Source: an uncultured Bacillaceae bacterium
GTDB taxonomy: Bacteria > Bacillota > Bacilli > Bacillales > Caldibacillaceae
Direction of reading: 5' to 3'
NCBI GenBank assembly: GCA_937951955.1
Contig: CALGAD010000032.1
Coordinates: 1-15,256 of the forward strand
DNA length: 15,256 nt
Shown one piece after another: positions 7,480 through 15,255 of this stretch. A program made the translations under genes and the position numbers. The notes below the pieces were generated by a model that ran no database searches, was not told where the DNA came from, and was given only the letters and a program-made list of their open reading frames with translations. Every line of letters starts with the position of its first letter. Position 1 is the stretch's first letter.

Positions 7480-7513
7480 CGAAACGAAGCAATTCGTTTC
7501 GTTCCTGTTTTTT
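7480..7513 (+). terminator. Hairpin with T tract between spoVID and ysxE (terminator or attenuator)
   Basis: CGAAACGAA (7480-7488) pairs with TTCGTTTCG (7493-7501) around a GCAA tetraloop of the stable GNRA type. Six T (7508-7513) follow after a short TTCCTG gap. The gap makes termination less efficient than usual, so partial read-through into ysxE is likely. No clear promoter was seen between the hairpin and ysxE. Confidence 0.5.
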
Positions 7514-7556
7514 ATAGGTGGTCTACTAAAGGAATGCGTTAAGGTGGTGGTTACGA

Positions 7557-8573
7557 TTGCAGGAACATGATGAAAAATGGCTGGAACCTCTGCTGCGAAA
7601 CTATCAGATTTTCCCGCAGCGAATCAAAAAGAAAGGCAACGTATATCAAATCATCACGAGGGACTATACCTATGCTTTAAAAGGGATGAAAAACCGTCCC
7701 AGATTGGATTTGATGCGCCTGTTCCAGTGGTTGAATATCCAGGGATTTTTCCAGCATGTTTCGATTCTTCCTGACCGGTACGGGCGGTATTATCAAATGG
7801 TAAACGGGACGATCTATTATTTGATGCCCTGGATTCAAGAAAACGAAGAGCGACGCAGCAATAAACATCGCAAAATGTTTTCCGAACTTGCCCACCTCCA
7901 TTTAACGACGGTCAAGATTATACCGGTCACGGATGAAATGATTCAATCCCATTATGAAAACGTGCGGACCCGGTGGCAAAGGGAGGAAGAATTTCTGCTC
8001 CGCTTTTTGGAGCAATGTGAACGAAAAGTATATATGTCCCCATTCGAGTGGCGTTATGTCCTTTATTACCATGAAATCCGCAGCGCGTATCAATTTGCCT
8101 ATGTCAGCCTGGAAAGCTGGCAGGAAGAATTGCTGGAAAATAAAAAAGCGCGGACGTGTATGGTCCACGGGAATCTCCATCCTGACCACTACCTGATCGA
8201 TAAAAGGGGGTACGGCTATTTCATTAATTTTGAAAAAAGCCGTACCGCATCACCTATTTCCGACTTATTACCGTATTTGGCCCGGAGTTTACGTACATTT
8301 CCGGAACCGGAAGGGGATGAAATTGCGTGGTTAGATGCCTATCAGCAAACGTTTCAATTAACAACAGCCGAAAAATATTTACTCCAAAGCTATCTGGCCC
8401 ATCCCGAATCAATCATGAACATCATTCAAGCCTATCAAAATAAGCGGCGGAACAATCATGAACTGGAATATACGAAAAAAATCGAGCAATTTTACTGGTC
8501 CTTGAAAAACCGGGAACGTTTCATCCGGAACATGATCGAAGCAAGTGAAGAAATGGAAAGGAACGAACAATAG
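7557..8573 (+). CDS. ysxE: Spore coat protein YsxE, CotS-family kinase-like protein, probable pseudokinase
   Basis: This 338-residue protein belongs to the CotS/YutH/YsxE group of spore-coat proteins with an aminoglycoside-phosphotransferase-like fold. Visible features are the early lysine-containing strand YALKGMKNRPRLDL (about 36-49), a tryptophan-rich central helical region, and a degenerate catalytic loop HGNLHPDHYLID (204-215). The metal-binding strand reads FINFEKS (222-228). In active relatives the loop usually reads HGDxHxxN and the strand DF(D/E); here Asn206 and Asn224 replace both acidic residues, so catalysis is unlikely. The start is a TTG with AAGGTGGTGG (7541-7550) 6 bases upstream; there is no in-frame ATG near the N-terminus. 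It lies 93 bases after spoVID and is probably read through from the spoVID promoter in the mother cell. It ends inside a terminator stem. Confidence 0.88.
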   Translation: MQEHDEKWLEPLLRNYQIFPQRIKKKGNVYQIITRDYTYALKGMKNRPRLDLMRLFQWLNIQGFFQHVSILPDRYGRYYQMVNGTIYYLMPWIQENEERRSNKHRKMFSELAHLHLTTVKIIPVTDEMIQSHYENVRTRWQREEEFLLRFLEQCERKVYMSPFEWRYVLYYHEIRSAYQFAYVSLESWQEELLENKKARTCMVHGNLHPDHYLIDKRGYGYFINFEKSRTASPISDLLPYLARSLRTFPEPEGDEIAWLDAYQQTFQLTTAEKYLLQSYLAHPESIMNIIQAYQNKRRNNHELEYTKKIEQFYWSLKNRERFIRNMIEASEEMERNEQ

Positions 8574-8612
8574 CGGAGCGTGTTTTCGAAAGCTCCGCTT
8601 GATTATTTTTTG
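8572..8612 (+). terminator. Rho-independent terminator after ysxE
   Basis: AGCGGAGC (8572-8579) pairs with GCTCCGCT (8592-8599) around a 12-base loop, followed by GATTATTTTTT. The stem begins within the ysxE stop codon. It closes the spoVID-ysxE unit before the convergent small gene. Confidence 0.85.
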
Positions 8613-8633
8613 AAATTGAATAAATGTGTAGTT

Positions 8634-8825
8634 TTATATAAAATCGAGATAGAAGGCGAAGGCAATTAAGACGAAAACTCCTAATAAGATCACATCAAAA
8701 GTCGTCGGGATAAGTAACGTACGAATCCCTTGAAAAATCGTAAACGGGATGATCAGCTGTTCCGCGACACCGCGGACGTATCGTAACCACGGGGGGAGTA
8801 AATACGGATTGTATCTTTTCTTCAC
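8634..8825 (-). CDS. Small (63-residue) membrane protein, unknown function
   Basis: I do not recognise a named family. The N-terminus is basic and aromatic (KKRYNPYLLPPWLRYVRG). It is followed by about two hydrophobic segments (roughly residues 22-39 and 41-61) separated by PTTFD. The start is GTG, with a near-perfect GGGAGGTG site on the minus strand (8834-8841), spaced normally. That strong site, convergent placement with ysxE and divergence from valS support a real gene rather than a chance frame. A sigma-K-like -10 string lies about 48 bases upstream, and the spoVID-ysxE neighbourhood hints at a spore-related role. Both points are inference. Confidence 0.7.
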   Translation of the reverse strand: MKKRYNPYLLPPWLRYVRGVAEQLIIPFTIFQGIRTLLIPTTFDVILLGVFVLIAFAFYLDFI

Positions 8826-8872
8826 TGTTGTGCACCTCCCGAGGGTATTTACGGTCGACCCGGGGCATAATA

Positions 8873-8881
8873 TAGTTTATG
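8873..8881 (-). promoter_or_regulatory. Possible sigma-K-like -10 element of the small membrane gene
   Basis: On the minus strand this reads CATAAACTA, matching the sigma-K -10 pattern CATAnnnTA, about 48 bases before the GTG start. An AC dinucleotide (in CACACC) lies 15 bases further upstream, near but not exactly at the usual -35 spacing. A similar string exists on the plus strand at 8866-8874, so chance in AT-rich DNA is a real possibility. Confidence 0.25.
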
Positions 8882-8963
8882 ACCTAAAAATGAGGTGTGC
8901 CACTAGATTTTCATCTATTTATAAAGGTATACGTATATTTTTCAGAAAAAATGAAAATAATGT

Positions 8964-8992
8964 TTGACTAAATCAGCCTTTTTCAATAGAAT
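8964..8992 (+). promoter_or_regulatory. Sigma-A promoter of the valS leader
   Basis: TTGACT (8964-8969), a 17-base spacer and TAGAAT (8987-8992) match the vegetative consensus at 5 of 6 positions each. Transcription would start near 8999, directly upstream of the T-box leader. Confidence 0.82.
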
Positions 8993-8998
8993 GATACA

Positions 8999-9261
8999 TA
9001 AACAAATGAATTTTGGAACGAAATGCGTTGATAGGGAGGAGTACGGAAAATACAGTCTCAAGAGAGGGAATGGGTGGTGCAAATTCCTGGCTGTGTTTTT
9101 CGGAAGGTCGCCCTGGAGCAGTTTTTGCGAACGAAAGGGATCTTTCCAGTAGCAAAAACCGGTCAAACCGTTAACAAATGAAGTGCCGAATGGTTCAATC
9201 CATTTGGAATAAAGGTGGTACCGCGAAACTCTATTCGTCCTTTAACGAATAGGGTTTTTTT
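8999..9261 (+). promoter_or_regulatory. Valine T-box riboswitch leader of valS
   Basis: The leader has the canonical T-box AAGGTGGTACCGCG (9212-9225). Stem I is traceable: AGGG (9033-9036) pairs with CCCT (9111-9114), and a specifier loop has AGTA (9040-9043) facing GAA (9103-9105). The next helix pairs CGGAAAATACAG (9044-9055) with CTGTGTTTTTCG (9091-9102). The triplet after GAA plus one base is GTC (9107-9109), a valine codon, followed by a purine. A GGTG-type distal loop lies near 9073-9077. The UGGU bulge in the T-box would pair with an ACCA tRNA end, consistent with tRNA-Val. The terminator stem is 9226-9238 with 9245-9257, then T (to 9261). Uncharged tRNA-Val should favour the antiterminator and valS expression. 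Confidence 0.93.
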
Positions 9262-9330
9262 GTTTGCTAAAAAAATCAATTCTCCAGGGGAATTCAGATA
9301 CGAACAGTTGAAAAATTTAAGGAGGTAGAA

Positions 9331-11985
9331 ATGATGACGCAACAACAAAACATTTCAATGCCGACGAAATATCATCCACAAGAAATCGAAGCGGGGCGTT
9401 ACGAATGGTGGTTGAAAGGGAAATATTTTGAGCCGACGGGTGATCCTGATAAGAAACCTTTTTCTGTCGTTATCCCGCCACCGAACGTAACCGGTAAACT
9501 CCATCTCGGTCACGCCTGGGATACGACCTTGCAAGATATCATTACCCGGATGAAACGAATGCAGGGGTATGATGTATTATGGCTTCCGGGTATGGACCAT
9601 GCGGGAATTGCCACCCAGGCGAAAGTCGAGGAGAAATTGCGGAAAGAAGGTAAATCGAGACATGATTTAGGACGGGAAGGTTTCCTGAAAGAAGCCTGGC
9701 GCTGGAAGGAAGAATATGCGGAGACGATTCGCAAACAATGGGCGAAACTCGGGTTAGGTCTCGCTTATTCCCGCGAACGGTTTACCCTTGATGAAGGGTT
9801 ATCCAAAGCCGTACGGAAAGTCTTTGTTGATCTATATAAAAAAGGTCTGATTTACCGCGGCGAGTATATTATCAACTGGGATCCGGTAGCCAAAACGGCG
9901 CTCTCCGATATCGAGGTCATTTATAAAGACATTAAAGGGGCCCTGTACCATATTAAGTATCCGTTGACCGATGGTAGCGGCTATGTTGAGGTAGCCACAA
10001 CACGACCGGAGACGATGCTCGGTGATACAGCAGTTGCCGTTCATCCCGATGATGAAAGATACAAACATTTAATCGGGAAAACCGTAACCCTTCCTCTTGT
10101 TGGACGGGAAATTCCAGTGATTGCCGATGAGTATGTCGATATGGAATTCGGTACCGGTGTCGTGAAAATCACGCCAGCTCATGATCCGAACGACTTTGAA
10201 GTGGGTAACCGCCATGACCTGCCGCGGATTAATGTCATGAATGAAGACGGAACGATGAACGAACATGCCGGAAAATATGAGGGTATGGATCGGTTCGATT
10301 GCCGGAAACAGATCGTTCAAAACTTGAAAGAGCAAGGACTATTAGTGAAAATTGAAGAAATCGTCCACTCCGTAGGACACTCGGAGCGCACCGATGCGAT
10401 TGTCGAGCCGTACCTATCTACCCAGTGGTTCGTCAAAATGAAACCATTAGCGGAACAAGCGCTGGCCATGCAAAAAACGGAAGATGAAAAAATTCATTTC
10501 GTACCAGAACGATTTGAAAAACAATACACGTACTGGATGGAAAACATCCACGACTGGTGCATCTCCCGTCAGCTCTGGTGGGGACATCAAATTCCGGCCT
10601 GGTACCATAAAGAAACTGGGGAAATTTATGTCGATGAAAATCCACCGGAAGATATCGAAAACTGGGAGCAAGATCCGGACGTCCTCGATACGTGGTTTAG
10701 CTCAGCCTTGTGGCCGTTCTCGACAATGGGCTGGCCGGATGAGGATGCAGAAGATCTGAAACGTTACTTCCCGACGGACGTATTGGTAACCGGTTATGAT
10801 ATCATCACCTTCTGGGTATCCCGGATGATTTTCCAATCGAAAGAATTTACCGGTAAACGGCCGTTTAAAGACGTGCTCATTCACGGTCTTGTCCGGGATA
10901 GTGAAGGACGGAAGATGAGTAAGTCTCTCGGTAACGGTGTGGATCCGATGGATGTTATCGATCAGTACGGTGCTGATTCATTGCGCTACTTCCTGGCAAC
11001 CGGTTCATCACCTGGTCTCGACTTGCGTTATTCTACAGAAAAGGTCGAAGCGGTATGGAACTTTGCCAATAAAATCTGGAACGCATCCCGGTTTGCTTTA
11101 ATGAATATGAACGGCCTCACTTATGACGAAATTGACTTATCCGGGGAAAAATCTGTACCGGATAAATGGATTTTAACCCGTCTCAATGAAACGATTGAAA
11201 CCGTAACGAAACTCGCTGAAAAATACGAATTCGGTGAAGTGGGCCGTACCTTGTACAACTTTATCTGGGACGATTTTTGCGACTGGTATATTGAAATGGC
11301 TAAACTCCCGCTTTACGGTGATGATGAAGAGGCGAAATTAACGACACGCTCCGTTTTAGCCTATGTCCTGGATATGACGATGCGTCTGCTTCATCCGTTC
11401 ATGCCGTTTATCACCGAAGAAATCTGGCAGCACTTACCGCATAAAGGGGAGTCCATTACAATCAGCGAGTGGCCGAAAGTAAGAGAAGAACTTTCCGATT
11501 ATGAAGCGGTTAAAGAAATGAACTTGCTCAAGGATATTATTCACGCCGTTCGGAATATCCGTGCCGAGGTCAATACGCCAATCAGCAAACAAATCACGAT
11601 GGTTATCAAAGCTGCTGATGAAGAGCGGAAAGAAATTTTACACAGAAACGTCCATTATTTAGAGCGGTTCTGTAATCCGGACGAGTTAACGATCGATACG
11701 AATATTACACCTCCGGAAAAAGCTATGTCTGCCGTGGTAACGGGTGCAGAAATTTACTTGCCACTTGCAGGTCTCATTAATCGGGAGGAAGAAATTGCCC
11801 GGTTAGAAAAAGAACTGGAAAAATTAAATCAAGAAGTGCAGCGGGTTCAGAAGAAATTAAGCAACCCGAACTTTGTCGAGAAAGCTCCAGAACATGTTGT
11901 TGAAAAAGAGCGAGAAAAAGAAAAAGATTATCTGGAAAAACGCGCGGCCGTCCAAACTCGCTTGAATGAATTAAAAGAACTGTAA
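9331..11985 (+). CDS. valS: Valyl-tRNA synthetase
   Basis: This 884-residue class Ia synthetase charges tRNA-Val with valine in the cytoplasm; length fits Bacillus ValS (about 880). The HIGH motif appears as HLGH (58-61) after PPNVTGK. The CP1 editing domain contains TTRPET (223-228), the region that clears mischarged threonine. The KMSKS signature is exact (528-532). A helical anticodon-binding domain follows, and the last 70 residues (about 816-884) form the basic and acidic tRNA-binding coiled coil typical of ValS. AAGGAGG (9319-9325) lies 5 bases before the ATG at 9331; a second ATG at 9334 is an equally good start. The gene has its own promoter and T-box leader and precedes folC, as in B. 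subtilis. Confidence 0.98.
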   Translation: MMTQQQNISMPTKYHPQEIEAGRYEWWLKGKYFEPTGDPDKKPFSVVIPPPNVTGKLHLGHAWDTTLQDIITRMKRMQGYDVLWLPGMDHAGIATQAKVEEKLRKEGKSRHDLGREGFLKEAWRWKEEYAETIRKQWAKLGLGLAYSRERFTLDEGLSKAVRKVFVDLYKKGLIYRGEYIINWDPVAKTALSDIEVIYKDIKGALYHIKYPLTDGSGYVEVATTRPETMLGDTAVAVHPDDERYKHLIGKTVTLPLVGREIPVIADEYVDMEFGTGVVKITPAHDPNDFEVGNRHDLPRINVMNEDGTMNEHAGKYEGMDRFDCRKQIVQNLKEQGLLVKIEEIVHSVGHSERTDAIVEPYLSTQWFVKMKPLAEQALAMQKTEDEKIHFVPERFEKQYTYWMENIHDWCISRQLWWGHQIPAWYHKETGEIYVDENPPEDIENWEQDPDVLDTWFSSALWPFSTMGWPDEDAEDLKRYFPTDVLVTGYDIITFWVSRMIFQSKEFTGKRPFKDVLIHGLVRDSEGRKMSKSLGNGVDPMDVIDQYGADSLRYFLATGSSPGLDLRYSTEKVEAVWNFANKIWNASRFALMNMNGLTYDEIDLSGEKSVPDKWILTRLNETIETVTKLAEKYEFGEVGRTLYNFIWDDFCDWYIEMAKLPLYGDDEEAKLTTRSVLAYVLDMTMRLLHPFMPFITEEIWQHLPHKGESITISEWPKVREELSDYEAVKEMNLLKDIIHAVRNIRAEVNTPISKQITMVIKAADEERKEILHRNVHYLERFCNPDELTIDTNITPPEKAMSAVVTGAEIYLPLAGLINREEEIARLEKELEKLNQEVQRVQKKLSNPNFVEKAPEHVVEKEREKEKDYLEKRAAVQTRLNELKEL

Positions 11986-12008
11986 TTGATTGAACAACTG
12001 TGACATTG

Positions 12009-12046
12009 GGAAGACGGATCGTTTTCGGTTCGTCTTCCATCATTTT
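12009..12046 (+). terminator. Hairpin between valS and folC (partial terminator)
   Basis: GGAAGACG (12009-12016) pairs with CGTCTTCC (12031-12038). The stem continues inward through GATCG and CGGTT with G-U pairs to a TTTT loop. The downstream tract ATCATTTT is only weakly T-rich, so it may reduce rather than stop transcription into folC, which has no obvious strong promoter of its own. Confidence 0.6.
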
Positions 12047-12087
12047 CCGTGATATTGTCGGAATATTATTGATTTGGAGGATAATAG

Positions 12088-13389
12088 ATGTTTCAAACAC
12101 GCGAAGAAGTCATCGACTGGATCAATTACCGCAGTAAGGCCGGGATGAAACTGGGATTGGAGCGGATTGAATATATCCTCGAACGCCTGGGAAATCCCGA
12201 ACGTCGCTTCCGTTCCGTTCATATCGGCGGAACGAACGGCAAAGGCTCGACAACGAGTATTTTGCGGGAAATTTTACAGGAAGCAGGGTTTACGACAGGA
12301 ACCTTTACATCTCCTTATTTTGAAAAATTTGAAGACCGGATTTGCATCAATGGAAAACCAATACCTTCCGATGATCTTGTCAAAGTGGCGAATCGAATTA
12401 AGCCGATTGTTGATGAACTGAAATCCCATCCGTTCGGGGAGCCGACTCCTTTTGAAATAGTGACAGCTATTTGTTTCTTCTACTTTGGTGAAGTAAAACA
12501 TGTCGATATCGCACTCATTGAAGTTGGGTTAGGGGGTAGGCATGATTCGACGAATGTTTTACAACCTCTGCTTACCATCATCACAAATGTCGGCTATGAC
12601 CATTTGAATGTTCTCGGCACTACGCTTCAGGAAATTGCTTTTGAAAAAGCGGGGATTATTAAAGAACAGACACCACTAATAACAGCGGTGGATCAGCCGG
12701 AAGCAATCGCTATTTTACAAAAAGTATGTGCCACGAAAAATGCGCCGCTTTATGAAGCCGGAAAAGATTTTTCTTTTACGGATCTCGGACCGGTTGAAGA
12801 TGGGGAATTATTTTCTTTTACCTCGTCATTTCAGAATTTTGAACGCCTAAAAGTTTCATTGCTGGGAACTCATCAATTGAAAAATGCCACTCTATCAGTA
12901 ATGGCAGCATTGCTTTTAAAAGAAATGTATTCGTTTTCTATTAAAGATGAAGCTATCATTACTGGATTGGCAAAGGCGTACTGGCCCGGACGGTTTGAAA
13001 TTTTGTCAAAAGATCCTTTCATTTTAATTGACGGTGCCCATAATAAAGACGGTTTAGAAAGTTTTAAAGCCACTTTAAGCAGACATTATCCGGATCGAAA
13101 GGGAACGATTCTGTTTTCTGCCTTACGGGATAAACAGCTCGAGGAAATTATACCTATTTTAGATTCGTTGCCACATACTGTCGTATTTACCGAGTTTGAT
13201 TTCCCACGGGTAGAGAAAGCTAGTAATTTATTTGCACGGTCACAAAAGGATAATAAGGAACTTGCTCCCGACTGGCAGCGTTATTTGGAGGAGAAAATTC
13301 CTCGTTTAGAAAATGGAGATATGTTCATCGCTACCGGTTCTCTGTACTTTATTTCGTTAGTTAAGCCATTTTTACGAAAATTGTTATAA
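12088..13389 (+). CDS. folC: Folylpolyglutamate synthase / dihydrofolate synthase
   Basis: This 433-residue Mur-ligase-family enzyme adds glutamate to dihydropteroate and to folates using ATP; the length matches B. subtilis FolC (about 430). The P-loop is HIGGTNGKGST (45-55). Family features include ITNVGYDHLNVLG (about 168-180) and GIIKEQTP (about 190-197). The inter-domain motif LIDGAHNKDGL contains D315-N319. The C-terminal ligase domain is complete. The ATG at 12088 has GGAGG (12076-12080) 7 bases upstream. It lies 102 bases after valS, the conserved Bacillus order, and is probably transcribed at least partly from the valS promoter past the intergenic hairpin. Confidence 0.96.
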   Translation: MFQTREEVIDWINYRSKAGMKLGLERIEYILERLGNPERRFRSVHIGGTNGKGSTTSILREILQEAGFTTGTFTSPYFEKFEDRICINGKPIPSDDLVKVANRIKPIVDELKSHPFGEPTPFEIVTAICFFYFGEVKHVDIALIEVGLGGRHDSTNVLQPLLTIITNVGYDHLNVLGTTLQEIAFEKAGIIKEQTPLITAVDQPEAIAILQKVCATKNAPLYEAGKDFSFTDLGPVEDGELFSFTSSFQNFERLKVSLLGTHQLKNATLSVMAALLLKEMYSFSIKDEAIITGLAKAYWPGRFEILSKDPFILIDGAHNKDGLESFKATLSRHYPDRKGTILFSALRDKQLEEIIPILDSLPHTVVFTEFDFPRVEKASNLFARSQKDNKELAPDWQRYLEEKIPRLENGDMFIATGSLYFISLVKPFLRKLL

Positions 13390-13394
13390 AATGT

Positions 13395-13423
13395 ATGACA
13401 AAAGACCTATAATTTAGTAAAAT
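13395..13423 (+). promoter_or_regulatory. Likely sigma-A promoter of the diguanylate cyclase gene
   Basis: ATGACA (13395-13400), a 17-base spacer and TAAAAT (13418-13423) match the consensus at 5 of 6 positions each. The leader would be about 65 bases. Other TATAAT-like strings occur in the same AT-rich gap (13408-13413 and 13429-13434), so the exact element is uncertain. No folC terminator hairpin was recognised. Confidence 0.5.
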
Positions 13424-13493
13424 TATTTTATACTTTTTAGTTCAATATTCCTAAACATATTCAATAAAATACTACCCTAAGGGCGGGAGAAAG

Positions 13494-15212
13494 TTGATCA
13501 TTGAAAAAAAGAAAAGATTCGTAGTGTTATTGGGCTGGCTACTTGTCTTTACTCTTGGTCACTATTTAGCTTATGTCATCTCGCCTCCCCAGGATTCGTT
13601 ATTTAGCCTGGATTTTCTTTTATTTATCCTCTTATTAATACCGTGTGCATTGTTACCACTTGTGATAGAAAATGTCACGATATCCGTTACCATTTGGATT
13701 ACACTGGTCGTTTTTTTGAAATACGGTTTATTTGCCGAGATGGTCATATCACAAATCTTTGTGATTATTGTCATGTTAAAAAGAAAGTTGAATAGTGAGC
13801 AACATACACGCTTTTTGATTAACTCAATAATGTTTGTTTTAGTCTCACTTTTTTCAGGATTAACCTATTACGCTCTCGGAGGTACTCACGAAGCTTACAC
13901 ATTGAATGATCCATATTTTTGGGTTATTACAGCCATCTATTGTTTAGTCCACTCCGTTTTAAATCAAGGAATGCTATTGATTGGCTATTACTATTTTTTT
14001 AATAAAAAACTTCCCATCCTTTCACAAGATACCAAGTGGGAATTTTTATCGATCTTAATTGTTTTTCCGATTGGAAATATTTTATATTTCTTACATAATA
14101 CCGTTGGCTTAATTGCCTTTTTATTAGTCGGTATCCCCGTTGTTATGATTCTTTTTATTCTGCGTTTTTATTATTCTACTAAAGAGATTAATAAACATTT
14201 ACAACGAGTGGTAGAATTTAGTCACTTGCTAACGGCTCGACTACACGGAAAAGAGGCTTTGCAATTATTTGTTGAAAATTTAACGAAGATGTTTGCTATC
14301 GATTTTGTTTATATATTTGAAAAAACCGGCAATGAACATTTGCGGTTAATCCGTTCCTATGAACTCGGTTCTTATGTCGATAAAGATATTCCCTTGATTG
14401 AAAAAAATAAAGGGATAGCGGGAATGGCCTGGGGACAGGGAAAGGCTTTGCTTTTTTCCGAGCGATCAGAGTGGGAGGAGCTCGTCTATACGTATTTGCC
14501 CGAACATGTTGAAAGCATTATCGTTGTCCCGATGATCAAAAATGAGGAGACGACGGGAATGATTTTTGTCGCGTCGACGAAGAAGAAGGCTTTTGAAAAA
14601 TATCATTTGATGATCATGGAAATTCTCTGTTCGTATCTAGCGATTGCCCTTGATAATGCCCGGCATTATGAAAAAACGAAACAGCAAAGTGAACGGGATC
14701 CGCTGACGAATTTATATAATGCCCGGGTGATTACGGAAAAAATTGAAGAAGGGTTTGAACAACTAAATTCTGGACAACTGGAAAAACTCGCCTTGCTCAT
14801 GGTCGATATTGATCATTTTAAGTCGGTCAATGATACGTACGGTCATGAAAGTGGTAATATCGTTTTGCAACAAGTAAGTGAGTTACTGAAGAAAATGGTG
14901 GGCGATAAAGGTATTCTCGGTCGTTATGGTGGTGAGGAATTCACGATTTTATTGCCCGATTATGATAAGGATCTTGCGCTCGATTTTGCAGAATTAATCC
15001 GGCAAACGATTGAAGATCATGTCTTTGTTCTTTACGATGATCTTGCAGAAGTGCGACGGAAAATCAACGTGCGCCTCACCGTCAGCATCGGTGTAGCCAT
15101 CGCCCCCGATGATACCGATGAAGTCACGTCATTTATCCGTGTGGCCGACAGAGCTCTTTACCTTGGAGCGAAACAGGTAGGACGGAATAGGGTGGCGGAG
15201 TATAAAAATTAG
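13494..15212 (+). CDS. Membrane-bound GAF-GGDEF diguanylate cyclase
   Basis: This 572-residue protein has an N-terminal region of about eight membrane segments (residues about 8-225). A GAF-like sensor domain follows (about 240-390, containing SIIVVPMIKNEETTGMIFVAS). The C-terminal GGDEF domain begins at DPLTNLYN (402-409). The metal and substrate residues are present: Asp438 in DIDHFKSVNDTYGH and the signature GGEEF (479-483), so it should make c-di-GMP from two GTP. The product-inhibition site RxxD, five residues before GGEEF, reads GDKG (470-473), so standard feedback control is missing. The start is TTG, with GGGAG (13485-13489) 4 bases upstream; no better in-frame start is close. The gene is more AT-rich than valS, especially in the membrane part. 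In B. subtilis a different gene (comC) follows folC. Confidence 0.9.
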   Translation: MIIEKKKRFVVLLGWLLVFTLGHYLAYVISPPQDSLFSLDFLLFILLLIPCALLPLVIENVTISVTIWITLVVFLKYGLFAEMVISQIFVIIVMLKRKLNSEQHTRFLINSIMFVLVSLFSGLTYYALGGTHEAYTLNDPYFWVITAIYCLVHSVLNQGMLLIGYYYFFNKKLPILSQDTKWEFLSILIVFPIGNILYFLHNTVGLIAFLLVGIPVVMILFILRFYYSTKEINKHLQRVVEFSHLLTARLHGKEALQLFVENLTKMFAIDFVYIFEKTGNEHLRLIRSYELGSYVDKDIPLIEKNKGIAGMAWGQGKALLFSERSEWEELVYTYLPEHVESIIVVPMIKNEETTGMIFVASTKKKAFEKYHLMIMEILCSYLAIALDNARHYEKTKQQSERDPLTNLYNARVITEKIEEGFEQLNSGQLEKLALLMVDIDHFKSVNDTYGHESGNIVLQQVSELLKKMVGDKGILGRYGGEEFTILLPDYDKDLALDFAELIRQTIEDHVFVLYDDLAEVRRKINVRLTVSIGVAIAPDDTDEVTSFIRVADRALYLGAKQVGRNRVAEYKN

Positions 15213-15224
15213 TATGTCCCCTTG

Positions 15225-15255
15225 AGATAGATAGGGTAAAATTAACTTTCTATCT
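15225..15255 (+). terminator. Possible terminator stem after the cyclase gene, cut by the window edge
   Basis: AGATAGA (15225-15231) pairs with TCTATCT (15249-15255) around a 17-base loop. The window ends one base later, so a T tract cannot be seen. The stem is AT-rich and weak. Confidence 0.3.

Noticed and set aside
8749..8967. 72-codon plus-strand frame upstream of valS
   Set aside because: It is antisense to the 63-residue gene and its promoter region, and no Shine-Dalgarno supports it.
8942..9166. Overlapping short frames on both strands in the valS leader
   Set aside because: This stretch is explained by the promoter and T-box stem I; the frames lack supporting start signals.
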